Below, one piece after another: positions 22,966 to 33,561 of a DNA stretch of 64,000 nt. Origin of the DNA: Climacium dendroides (lineage: Eukaryota; Streptophyta; Bryopsida; Hypnales; Climaciaceae); NCBI GenBank assembly GCA_950106755.1, contig OX467083.1, positions 38,640,555-38,704,554 of the forward strand, in the 5' to 3' direction. The position numbers and the translations under genes were made by a program. The notes below the pieces were generated by a model. That model saw only the letters and a program-made list of their open reading frames with translations, made no database searches and had not been told where the DNA came from. The stretch's first letter is position 1, and each line of letters starts with the position of its first letter.

Positions 22966-25900
22966 ATGAGCAGCACTGGAGCCGGAAGTGGAGCCCCATG
23001 CGGCGCCTGCAAGTTCCTGCGCCGGAAGTGCGTGCGGGGCTGTATCTTCGCACCGTACTTCGGCGCGGAGCAAGGCGCGGCCAAGTTCGCTGCCGTGCAC
23101 AAGGTGTTCGGCGCCAGTAATGTGGCCAAGTTGTTGTTGCATATTCCGGCGCCGCGACGGAGCGATGCTGTCCTCACCATTAGTTACGAAGCTCAGGCGA
23201 GGCTGTCCGATCCCGTCTATGGGTGCGTCGCGACCATTTTCGCTCTCCAGCAACAGGTGTGCTAATTTTTCTCCCCTCCCTCTCATTTCGTTTCGTCGAT
23301 CAAACCCTTGAGCTTCCGCAATCGTAGGAGTTATGACTCGGACCTGCTGGAATGGTGCTCGGGCTTCATTGCAATTGTCATGGGCTAGCAATTTCTACAC
23401 CTTGGAAGGAATTTTCGCGCGGAACGTTGATCACCGTCTCTCACTGCCCAAGTGCCGATTATTCGGGTTGGTCGAGATGTACTCAGTCAATGCAGCGGGA
23501 GCATTTTTAGCGATTACTTGGGAAGGGAAGCCTGCAAGTTGTCGTGAGAACCTTTCTGACGGGAACTTATGCCAATCGTGGGGACTGCTTGCAAATGGAA
23601 TACTAGTCGAGGGGAGCCCACAATTCTCGGAGAGATTATAAAAATGGGTCATAGAAAGTATGCGGTATAGTCGTACTCGCTTGTTGTACAACGGTTTCTA
23701 GCCACCTTTTAAACCTCAGGAATCGGTTGAACTTGAACTCTTGAGCGCTAGATATTGACCCTTACACAATTGGGTTCTTGGTATTGTAAGTCACCGCAAT
23801 ATTCGATTCCCTATTCCCCAGTTCAATGAATGGTGGTGTTACAGTCCTAGACCGCAACTGAACACAATAAACGCTGGGATGCATTAGTGATCGAACTTCG
23901 AAACCCTCCTTTGATTATCACACTCCACAGATTTTATGAGTTAGGCGATGCCAATTAGATTCGAGCTCTGGGCAAAAAATATGTGCCCTTCCTAGTGCCC
24001 GATCGCAAAATGACTGCATTCCAAAGGAAACATTGGAGGTGATCAATTGGTCTGGAAGCATGCAAGCGACCAACTCCTGGCTGTTTCGTTTGAGTTTACC
24101 TTCCCGGAAATCGATGGGAAGTAAAGCTGACGTAGAGTCTCCTGGCGTCCAAATTTTTGATCAATCGCCTGCTGTTTGAGCATATTGGATCCTCGGTTTC
24201 AGGGTTCAAACATTGATTACTAGTGGAAGAAAGCGGTAGTAGCTAGAGAAAGTTTAGAGTCTCAGCAACCCGGACTAACCCTCGTACTTCATCCCCAGCA
24301 TTGGTGTGAGAATCTAGATTAGAGACTACTTCGACTGCAATATTGTCGAAGTTTGCGAAACCAGCCTAAGAACAGGCTAGCTATGAGGATTCGGAGCGCA
24401 GGCAACTCACAGGTCTCAGCTACTGTTTGATTGCACATTCGTCGCCCTGGAGCTTTGTTTGAGCTCAATCACGGATGCACTAAATGCGGTTCAACTGGAC
24501 CTTAAAGCAATCCTATGAGCGAGTTTAAGGGACGCAGGGATCACTGTTTGTGATTCTGACACCCAAATGCAGTTGCTAGAATACTCGAAGGAGTCCGAGT
24601 CCAAGGAATTTGATCATTGACTAGGGATCGAGGTAGTGATATTGATGAACACAGTTACCGAGCTGCACCTGCAGAAGCTAGGTTGCTAGCTTGACACCCT
24701 AGCTTTATACGGTTCTCTATACGGTTACAGATCGCATCTCCTGGAAACCTTGCAACTAGTAAGCACAACCTGTCATTATCCAGATTTTACTGACCAGATA
24801 ATAAATGGATACAGCAGCTGTGCGCTTAGTGGGTTATAAATGAGCCGGTTTCGATCTTTTGCAAGCTCTATGAGCTGGTTGCAACGAACATGAAGGAGCC
24901 TTGAATTGTGAAAACCTTCTGAACTTGCAGTAACATTCATTCTACATACAGTGAACCCATGTAGACTTTCCAGATCGAGGTCCAGGTCATGATTGACTAG
25001 CAGTAAAGGAGAATATCCTGCGGTTGAGTTCGGGACCACCAAACCGATCTGTGATTTTAGAGAAGTTCACTCAGCAATACTAGAATAATGTACTCCCGGA
25101 ACATCTTCGCGTTCGACGTGATTAGCCTTGGATGATCATACCGTGTAATTTCCCCCTTTGTACCAACTGGAATACCTTTCAGGACATATAACGCTTGCCG
25201 CTGGCTTCCCGACCGGATCAATTATAGAAGGATTTCAAGTCTCCAATTCTTTATTAGAAATTAAAAGTCCCCCCCCCAGCGTTGTGCAATCCGTATCTAC
25301 TTCAAGAAACATACGGCGCTAGGTAGTTTAGTAGCTCGGAAATTCAAGAGCAGGTCGTATTGGTCGGTATTAACATGACAACCGCTTTTGATTGGATTTG
25401 CGGTCGCCACAGGTGTAGAAAACTCATCACAAAGCTTGCTTCGTCAATCACAATTATTGATATAGCACACGTCGTAGTATACTCATTTCTTATCTATGGC
25501 AACATGGATTCAAGCTAGTTCGCGAATTAAGAAGGGGTGAGTTACTCGTAGAGGCATCGACCAGAATTGCCATATGTGAAGATCAACATAGGAGCTAGCA
25601 CTCTCCGCTAGCAAGGGCTCTAGCTTTTGTAGGAGTGGGAGTACCCACAGCATATATTCTCTGATATTACTACCGTTGAGTACTTCTCAAAGTGTACGCT
25701 GTCAAAATCGTTCACGTAGAGATTTAACCGATATAATGCTGGAACGCAACGTTACCCTGTATCGTACATTTGGCGCGTCCTCAAATCAATGCCAGGCAAC
25801 AGCAGCTGCTTGATGACAGTTGGTCGAACCTGGTGCTCTGTAATTTGTTGAGTAACGGGATCTCAGACTCGAAGCTTTCTGGTGGTAGTGTCCGTTTTCT

Positions 25901-27097
25901 CACTGAAATCATAAGCTTCTACAGTGATCTTCAAATCGACCTATGCTAGTATTGCTATCTAGTCCTCAACGTCAATGATTGCCAAAACCTATCTAGAGGA
26001 CATCTTTCGATGGGCTTTCCTAAATCAGAAACGAAGAGAAGTGTTCCTTTGGTGACAGTTTTTTTTACGTTCCAAATGCCCTGATATATCCTAATCGTAA
26101 TTGACTCTCGACCGAGCACTTATATATCTTTCTACGTCCTAAGTAGTTGAGCTTACGCAACCAACCAACCAAAATTTTTAACACCACAGTGATCTGTAGA
26201 AGATCAGCAGCCTGGTTAGATGTGTCGCATGCCGACATTGCTCCGAAGCTCCAAAGTTCTCAGAACCATTTTAGATCATGATTGAACCTTTGATTTCCTA
26301 TGGTATGTTTGGGGAGCTGTTCAACTTACAGTGATCTCATTTTGTGAGGATTTCTTAATTAGTGTGCTCATTATTGTAATTTTTGGTCTTTCGATGACTT
26401 CCTGCTCCAATTATGATGTATCGAGAGCCTTTCAAAAGTCAATCATGCGTGATATGATCATATGCGTTGTGATGGCGTGTCCCAAAGTCCCAAAGTCGTG
26501 ACGTTTCAAGTTCACATGCAGGACTAGTGTAGATTTGAGGTTTTAGCCTGGCAAAGTCATTGAAATTCGCCATTCTAACGAACACAAGATTTGATGCTTG
26601 ATCGAATGCCAGACTCTGACACAGTGAATTGTCCCTGTCATTCATTTGTGCAGGTTGCCAGTTTGCAGCAAGAGCTAACGATGGTGCAAACCCAGCTAGC
26701 GGATCGCCACACCCATCTGCATCAACCGCACCACCAGCAGCAGCATCACCAGCAACAACGGATGGTGTCGTTCGGTTCTCCGGCCACGCAAGCGCCGGAC
26801 TACATGCAGCAGCATCACATGGGCGAGCCTTCGCACCTGTCGCCCACGGCGGGTCTGTCGATGGGCATGCCCGGGGGGTCTAGTGCCGGTCCGTATTCCC
26901 GAGTGAAAGAGGAGGGCAGTTACTTCCAGGGCATGCAGCACCACTACGATATGGGCATGCCGTCCAGCAGCTTGGAGCCCATGGCCACGGAGCAGAGCCT
27001 CCTGGAGTCCCTGCAAAAGTCTCGTACCGGGGGAATGGGAGACCAACCCGAAGAGGGGGAGTTGCAAGCGCTGGCCTCCCTCCTCCGCAGGAAATAG
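22966..27097 (+). CDS. LOB-domain (LBD/ASL) class I transcription factor
   Basis: It encodes a nuclear DNA-binding protein of the LATERAL ORGAN BOUNDARIES family, which regulates organ and meristem development in plants. Exons as inferred: 22966-23256 and 26654-27097, with GT-AG ends and phase 0, giving 244 aa. Seen in the protein: the zinc-finger-like C block C12-X2-C15-X6-C22-X3-C26, the GAS block with FGASN (48-52), DPVYGCV (82-88), and a perfect class I leucine-zipper-like spacing L94-X6-L101-X3-L105-X6-L112 that spans the exon junction. The intron after LQQQ is the usual class I position. The tail has a His/Gln-rich stretch (about 117-132) and ends [15 protein letters not shown]. The ATG at 22966 is chosen because it is the only one in frame and lies 11 codons before the C block, as is normal. 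No family-member symbol is assigned. Confidence 0.93.
23257..26653 (+). other. Long single intron (3,397 bp) of the LBD gene
   Basis: The intron runs from CAACAG|GTGTGC to TTTGTGCAG|GTTGCC. Its base composition is intermediate between the GC-rich exons and the AT-rich surroundings, and none of the MITE or TTAA families found elsewhere in the window was recognised in it. No nested gene or RNA gene was seen. Confidence 0.8.
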
Positions 27098-28510
27098 GGA
27101 CCCTCTTTCTCATCCAGCTTACCATGGTTGCCTGTGTATTAGCTAGATTGCTTTGAATTTCTTGAGAGAGAGTTACTGTTTAGAAAATGCCTTGGGCAGT
27201 TGGGCACCGGAGCGAGCTGCAGGGATTGGCGGGAACGGCGGTCAGTCTATGATATCTGGAGACGTCACTTTATTGGATTCGGAACTTTGGAGCTGCTGCT
27301 TAGATACGACTGTGAAGGATCTGACCTCCGTTCTGGCCGTCATATATAGTTTCATCACCGTGGATGAAACTGCACTGCAAGTAACGCTACAGTGTCGACA
27401 ATAGCAATAGGAAGCTGTTACATGGAATGGATCGATAGCACAGACGAATTTCAAGCTTATTGGAATCAACAACGAGGTAACTAAGTAGTCAGTCACGAGG
27501 TGGGCTAGCTTCCTGTCGTAGAAGATCGATTCGGAGCTGGACCAGAGTTTTTCATGAGCACGATCAGAACCGAATGTATCAAGAATCTACGATATTGGAT
27601 AGCGTTATGAGAACATGGAAACAAGACTTTGGGAGTTTGATTACTGCTTCGAGTGTGGGACTTCACTAGACGCTGTGGATGCCGATGAACTTACGGGTCC
27701 TGCGTGGCGCTTTGAATGCCGTCTTACTCATCGCTGAAGGCTGTGATATGTTTCACATTGGAACTGAAAATCTGCAATAAGATCACCCAGCTGCATGGAC
27801 GGGCCCAAGAGAAGCTAGCTCAATTTTTAGTTGATAAGTAGAAATAGGCAGGAAGGTTTACGTAGGCAAGCGTGATCAAAATCTGCAGTCGTGTTGTGGC
27901 GTGCGTGGCTCGGGGTTGGAATCAGGTACTTAGTAAGTAGGTAGACTAACGAGTAGTTTCGATCAGGCAGCATGGTTTTTCATTTCTTCCTTGTCTCCGC
28001 ATTTGAGGGGTTGGCAACAGACTGTCAGTAAGGGTTTTAGCAAACCCCGCCTCCCTTGGACATAACTCCACGCTTCATGATCATGTGGATGTGGTCTTTA
28101 CTTTCCTCCCTCAGTAGTCTAGCTCATTAGAATTGCAGTGCAGTAGCTAGATAGGGTCTCCCTTGCTTGCACCCAGACACACTGACTCCAGCCTTTGACG
28201 TCGTAGTATGGCACTGTGACTGCTTCATGCTTTGGGTTCTCTGACTGTCTGACTGGCAAGTGGTTCAAAATGCTCAATTTTTGCATTTATTATGTTTTTT
28301 ACAGCTCAAATTACAGCGTCGGAATGAATTGCGTGATTTGATTGTCAAATTTGTTTTAAATGGTGATTGTCGAAATAAGCGGGCAAGTTGCTGATGATAC
28401 CTGTGTGTGTTCGAGCAGAGCTAGTACATCTTGACCAGGTCTAGATCACCAACATCAGACTGATCAAGAGTGACAGACTATCAGAGAGCCTCAGCACAAT
28501 TGTCACATAA
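27098..28510 (+). other. 3' flank of the LBD gene
   Basis: Non-repetitive, moderately GC sequence probably includes the 3' UTR. The frame at 27153-27404 shows no domain. AT-rich repeat sequence resumes near 28,260. No separate gene is supported. Confidence 0.4.
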
Positions 28511-28626
28511 TAGGGAATTTCATGAAAATGGCATATTCAATATGCTATTTTCAGAATGCTGTACTGCGGTCCAAACCGTAAAAGTGCAGAAGTTGTGAAA
28601 TGGCACCATTTTAATGAAATTCTCAA
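28511..28626. mobile_element. MITE family ATGGGGAATTT, copy B (short, 116 bp)
   Basis: It has AGGGAATTTCATGAAAATGG at the left and CCATTTTAATGAAATTCTCA at the right. The central GC palindrome is reduced to GCGGTCCAAACCG. It is the shortest of the five copies and likely an internal-deletion derivative. Confidence 0.7.
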
Positions 28627-28829
28627 TCATTTCTCATTTCAGTGATTTTAATATTGAATCCTTTGTGAAAAATGTACTCAAGGTAGATGATCCCAGATGT
28701 TAACTAGTAGATATATTTTTCACACTAGAGAGTCAATATGACGTGACAGTGTTTGTGTAGCAATTTTAGAACAATGCATCTATAAATCTCTAAATCAATA
28801 GTCAATTTTCACAATAGAGTTTTAAGAAT

Positions 28830-29004
28830 ATGGGGAATTTCATTAAAATGGCAAATATTCTGTGACTTTAACATCCCATAGTTCAGACCGGGCGGTCTGA
28901 AATCTAGTACAATAATAGATTTCAGACCGCCCGGTCTGAATTGTGGGAATGGCACATTGTGAAAATGACACATGGAATATCACTAGTTTAATGAAATTCC
29001 CCAT
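28830..29004. mobile_element. MITE family ATGGGGAATTT, copy C (175 bp)
   Basis: This is the cleanest copy: ATGGGGAATTTCATTAAAAT at the left, ATGAAATTCCCCAT at the right. Inside, CAGACCGGGCGGTCTGA is itself palindromic and appears again in inverted form as CAGACCGCCCGGTCTGA, with TAGAT repeats between. Confidence 0.85.
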
Positions 29005-29205
29005 GAATTTATCATCATGGTAATAAAACAAAGTTCATCATTTTGGAGGTGGTAATGGTTCAGTTTAGAATTTTAGATGGTAAAATTTGTATCATTTTCT
29101 CTATAATAAACTCTTAAAGCTTCCTTGCCTTTGTTAAATTTGTGCAATTCAAGCATTAAATATTGTGACATATACCTACAAATCTACACAATGCTTTATT
29201 AACTA

Positions 29206-29433
29206 ATAGAAAATTTTGTTAAAATGACGATATTCCATGTACCATTTTTAGACCACTTGGTCTAAACTACAAAAGTGACATCTACATAATTCTAGGGTTG
29301 GTATAGATTTCAAACATTTAGAAATGATATAAATGCCAGACATTTAGAATTGCTATAGATTTCAAATCACATTGTCTAGATTGTAGAAGTGCCAAAGTTA
29401 TGGAATGACTTCCATTCTAATGAAATTCCCCAT
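29206..29433. mobile_element. MITE family ATGGGGAATTT, copy D (228 bp)
   Basis: The left end is decayed (AGAAAATTTTGTTAAAATGA) and the right end is TGAAATTCCCCAT. The GC palindrome appears as GACCACTTGGTC. It contains repeats of ATAGATTTCAAA-type sequence. Confidence 0.65.
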
Positions 29434-29687
29434 ACTAGAGCAAATGATGATTTAATTTTAAGCTACACGTCCTAAAAAGTGCCAAAATGTGTAATTTGAC
29501 ATGGGATATTATCAATTTAACAAAAATGATATTAATCACCTAATGAGTAGTGGTCATCAAATCAATATGTTAAATGAGTCACTATTCAAGATTTTTGTGT
29601 TGCAAAATTACATGCCAACAAAACATTAATTTTGTAGTGTTTTTTTTGGAAACAAAGACAAAAACAAAAACAATTGTGAGTTTTTTT

Positions 29688-29896
29688 ATGGGCAATTTTG
29701 TTAAAATGGAAAAATTCCTCTACTTTGACAGTTTTTATAGTTCAGAGCAGGCGGTCTAAAGTGTATAAATGTCATAGATGTACAAACATCATAGATGGAA
29801 TGCATTCCATCTATAACATTTGTGCCATAGAGTAGGTGATGTGAAAATGCACAAACGTCATAGATGGAATGCTGCCATTTTAACAAAATTCCCCAT
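29688..29896. mobile_element. MITE family ATGGGGAATTT, copy E (209 bp)
   Basis: The left end is ATGGGCAATTTTGTTAAAAT and the right end ATTTTAACAAAATTCCCCAT. The interior carries repeats of CATAGATGGAATGC in both orientations. It is closer to copy D than to copy C, since both have GTTAAAAT rather than ATTAAAAT. Confidence 0.75.
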
Positions 29897-30295
29897 TTTT
29901 AGAGCATTCATGTTCATAAGCATTATCTATTTTAGCACTATCATTGCAAAATGTATGACAAAATAGAGATGTTATCCATCCCTACACACATCTTTAGATT
30001 AACTAGAGTGGTCATCAAAGCAATTTAATCAATAATCATCCTATAAATATAGTCTTTCCAAAACATTTTTGAGATTGAAAAAATAAATTTTTTACTATGA
30101 AATCAATATGAAAAAAATCAAAAAAATCAAGATTATGTGATTAGATAAAATTCATTTCCAACTAAATATTTTGTGTTGTATATGCCAATTTGTCTTTTTG
30201 TTTCCTAGTTTCACAAATTAAGCATTTGATCACATGTTATGATTGTCAAAGAAATGTATATTTAAGATGTTTAACAAAAATAAATTGTTGTACAT

Positions 30296-30680
30296 TTAAC
30301 CCTTGAAGCACTAAACTACATTTTGGCAACATAGCAATTTTGGACAACTCACTACAAATGGGATTTTTATTCTTTTTTGATAAAATTTTAACACAACATT
30401 TTCCCAAGTAGTAGTTTCAAGGCCTGATAATTTTCATAACTTTTGACTATATGGTTAAAACGTTATTGGGCAATATGTCATTTTCATTGCTTGGTGGACA
30501 AACCAGGTAGTCCAAAAAACTTCTTTAAAAATCACTTTTTAAAAAAATAAAAATTTGAAATTAATACTCTAGATTTATATATAAGTGGGAAGCTTTGAAT
30601 CATTCCATTTTGACTAATGAGATGAAAGTTATGAGAAGTTTTAGTTTGTGGGTAGATATGGAGACATGGAGTCTTTGAAA
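30296..30680. mobile_element. Truncated TTAA-family element E9
   Basis: It begins TTAACCCTTGAAGCACTAAA. To about 30,650 it follows the E14 body closely (GGCAACATAGCAATTTTGG, then ACTCACTACAAATGG, then CATTCCATTTTGACTAATGA). No right end was found before the GC-richer segment at 30.8 kb. Confidence 0.55.
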
Positions 30681-30859
30681 ACCATATTAAAGATCAAGGT
30701 TGTTCTATTAAATACATTTTTGGGTTTTGGTGTCGAGTTGTTTGTCTGACATCACATGTCATATATGACGAGTGTCAATCATATACGATGGACTTGTGGT
30801 CATCCTACCTGAGGTTGCTCAAATTTTCAATTTTTTTTGCCTAATGGACAATCCTACAT

Positions 30860-31200
30860 GGAAAGCCTGAACCACATCACCATGGGTGACTGCGGGTGGC
30901 ACGGCCACAGATGAAGGTGGGGCAACTGCAGGTCCAAAACATTAGGCAACTGCGGATCCAAAACATTGGGCAACTGTGGACGCCCGTGGGTGCTTGTATA
31001 GGACGATTGCGGGTATGGGTCCTTGTGCACCACGCGTACACTCGCCTTCCAAATGCACCCAAGGTCATCCTACCTGCACTCGCATTGTACTCGAGGTCGT
31101 CCAGACCCGCATGCACCCTCATGCCATAGAGAGGCCATCGAGGAGGCCATATGGAAGCCACATGGCCAATAGGCAGGCCAAAATTTTCACTGAAAAGTCA
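30860..31200. other. Small GC-rich island with 24-bp tandem repeats, function unknown
   Basis: This isolated GC-rich patch lies within AT-rich DNA. Units of GGCAACTGCGGATCCAAAAC plus ATTG occur at 30921-30944 and 30945-30968, with a partial third at 30969. Overlapping frames of 77-99 codons exist on both strands, but none has a recognised domain. It may be a gene or transposon remnant. Confidence 0.5.
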
Positions 31201-33527
31201 AAAGGAAGTTTGACCTTATTAAACGGACAAAAGGTAAAATTCATGTCATGTTTGTCGTGTTTGTCATGTTGTTGATTTGTTGGGGCAAACAACCATGTTA
31301 AAGATGTATATTTATATCTTTATATGTTGCTCAAGGTGATCCCCTAGATAAGCAATTCCCATATTATATGGCCTTCATTATAATCACTTATAATACATAT
31401 TAGTTCAATCTCAAGGAATATAATTTATTTTAATTTAGAAAACTCTTGTAGCCTTTTCAACAAGGAATCCAAAAATGTAATTATAGACAAGAAATGAGTA
31501 TTTTTGAGGACAATAATAGCATGAAAAATATAATTATATGGGTTTTTTAATACATGTATCATAGGCCAAGCTATTCAACTTTTGGGGCTTTCTAATAAAA
31601 ATTTAATTTTAATTCGAGGAACTTTTTGTAAAAAAATTCTTAAAACTATGTATAGGTATTTCAATTCTTTATGTATATTACGAGTTTTTTTTCCAATATG
31701 TATGCAACCCAAATTTTCTACAATTATTTTTTTAAAAATTTGGTCTTCATCCAAATTTTTTATCTTTTTAATTTGATATAGTTTTTACAAAAGCCATCCT
31801 CTAAGTCATTTTAATGTTGATGACCCTTCTATACAATTCAAAAGTTGTGTACCCAGGGGTGATCCAACCAATGGGATATAAGTAGTACCATCATTGCATG
31901 AAGAGAGACGGTGGGCGGAGATAGGGGATTAGTCTCCCAATATATTCTTAAAAGTATAGTTTTATAAACTAAGAGGGGTCACAATTCATGAATTGGAGGG
32001 GGCTTTGGAAGGGTTCAATTTTTTCCTAATTTATAATCAATCGATTCTCATCTATTCTTTGTATTGGTAAATGCTTGAATGGAAATTGCTTAGATAGTGT
32101 AAAAAACTTACTTCTTTGAGATATTTATGACTTTTCATGAAACTTTTCATTACAAGAAGATTCCACAAAAATGGATTACAAAAAATTGGCTTCTTGATAG
32201 TCCGTGTATTTTGGCAACTTGTAGCTCCTTGCTCCTCACCTCAATTAAATCCATAATTTTCTTTTCTTTTTTTTTTAATTTAAGACCAACTAATGAAATG
32301 AAGTTCATTGACTCTAATTCCTCTTCCAATTTGATATTTTTCAAAACTTCCTGAAATTGAATATTTAATGTCAATGTGTACTTTAATTTTTGCTAATTAT
32401 AGAACAACACAAAAATCTTGTGAACATTATGATGTATAATATAATGATCACTATAACATGCACTTGTGGTAAAAATTTTGAGTTAAATTTGTATTTGATG
32501 TAATTTTTCTTCACTTTTTGTCTATAGTTCACAGTAATTTCAAATTATAAAAAATATATATATGTAAACTTTATGACATAGAAAACACTTCATTTCATCT
32601 CTGAATATTAAATATAAAAACTTTTGATCACACGTACTTGTAAAATGGGAGCTTCCAGAGTGAATGGTCAGTTCGAACTCTGAATCAGTGATCATAGGGC
32701 CAACATCAAGGTTAAAACTTACCAAAACTTTGAGTTTTTGTTTTGTTTAGAACAAGCTCCAAGAGAAGGTAAAAAACAAATTTTAGCATTTAAATACAAT
32801 TGTTCTTATTAAGAATATTGACCTTATTTTTTTCAAATTAGTGGTGAATTTGTTGAATAAATTAAATAATGCTTAGCACAGGAATTGGCATGCCTTTTCC
32901 AGGAGTTTCAGACATGAATGTAAAATAGTCCTGAATTTAAGGACAACTCTAATGATATTAAAAGTCCACTTGTAACAGGACTCATTGTTGCGATATGTTG
33001 AAATGAAAAATGGAAACACACAAAGATGTCCAAAAGTATTGAACCACAAATATACTCTGGATTGCAAAACCCTGAAGTTATGATCTCTTCAGATTTTATG
33101 GATTCCTTCCATTTATCTCGAAAAAAATTTAGTAGGAAGAAGTAATTCATTTTATTCAATACTGCCCACAGTGTTTCCGCTTAAATGTGCAGACAACTGA
33201 ATTAAGTTAGCGCCGAAGGAAAATTGAGTAACCTAGATTGTAAGCTTAATGTATGTCTGATTGAGCAGAGTAGGATACTGTATGCTGCCATCAACAATAA
33301 CGATTAAAGAAAAATGGCCATGATAGAAATGAGAGCAATTCAGCAATTCAGAAAAGTAAGAACAAGAACTTGAAAACAATAATAAGAATTGACAACAGCG
33401 TTGCTCCAATTCTGTTGTTCAACTCGATCTTGGTCGTCATCCTAAATGCTTATGGTCACATCCTCACTCATGAAATTTGCTGAGAAACATTAGAATGAGT
33501 TTCTTCCTACCTGTGTGTTGCAGCAAT
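31201..33527. other. AT-rich intergenic DNA, no supported gene
   Basis: Short frames (31582-31776, 32127-32354, 32908-33159) lack any recognisable domain. The last several hundred bases before 33,528 are less AT-rich and may include the 3' flank of the SET gene, which is transcribed leftwards. Confidence 0.4.
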
Positions 33528-33554
33528 CTAAAACCCTAAACCCTAAAACCCTAA
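33528..33554. repeat. Interstitial telomere-type repeat (telo-box cluster)
   Basis: CTAAAACCCTAAACCCTAAA is followed by ACCCTAA, that is, three to four units of the plant telomere repeat (TTTAGGG in reverse complement). It starts eight bases beyond the stop codon of the SET-domain gene and so lies in its probable 3' UTR. Confidence 0.85.
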
Positions 33555-33561
33555 GTCCTGC

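Noticed and set aside
22490..23180. Long minus-strand frames (187 and 224 codons) opposite the LBD first exon
   Set aside because: They are shadows of GC-rich coding and leader sequence; they have no domain, overlap the LOB exon and have no splice logic.
24776..25042. Frames within the LBD intron (for example 88 codons, minus)
   Set aside because: They have no domain, lie in intron sequence and are short; a nested gene is not supported.
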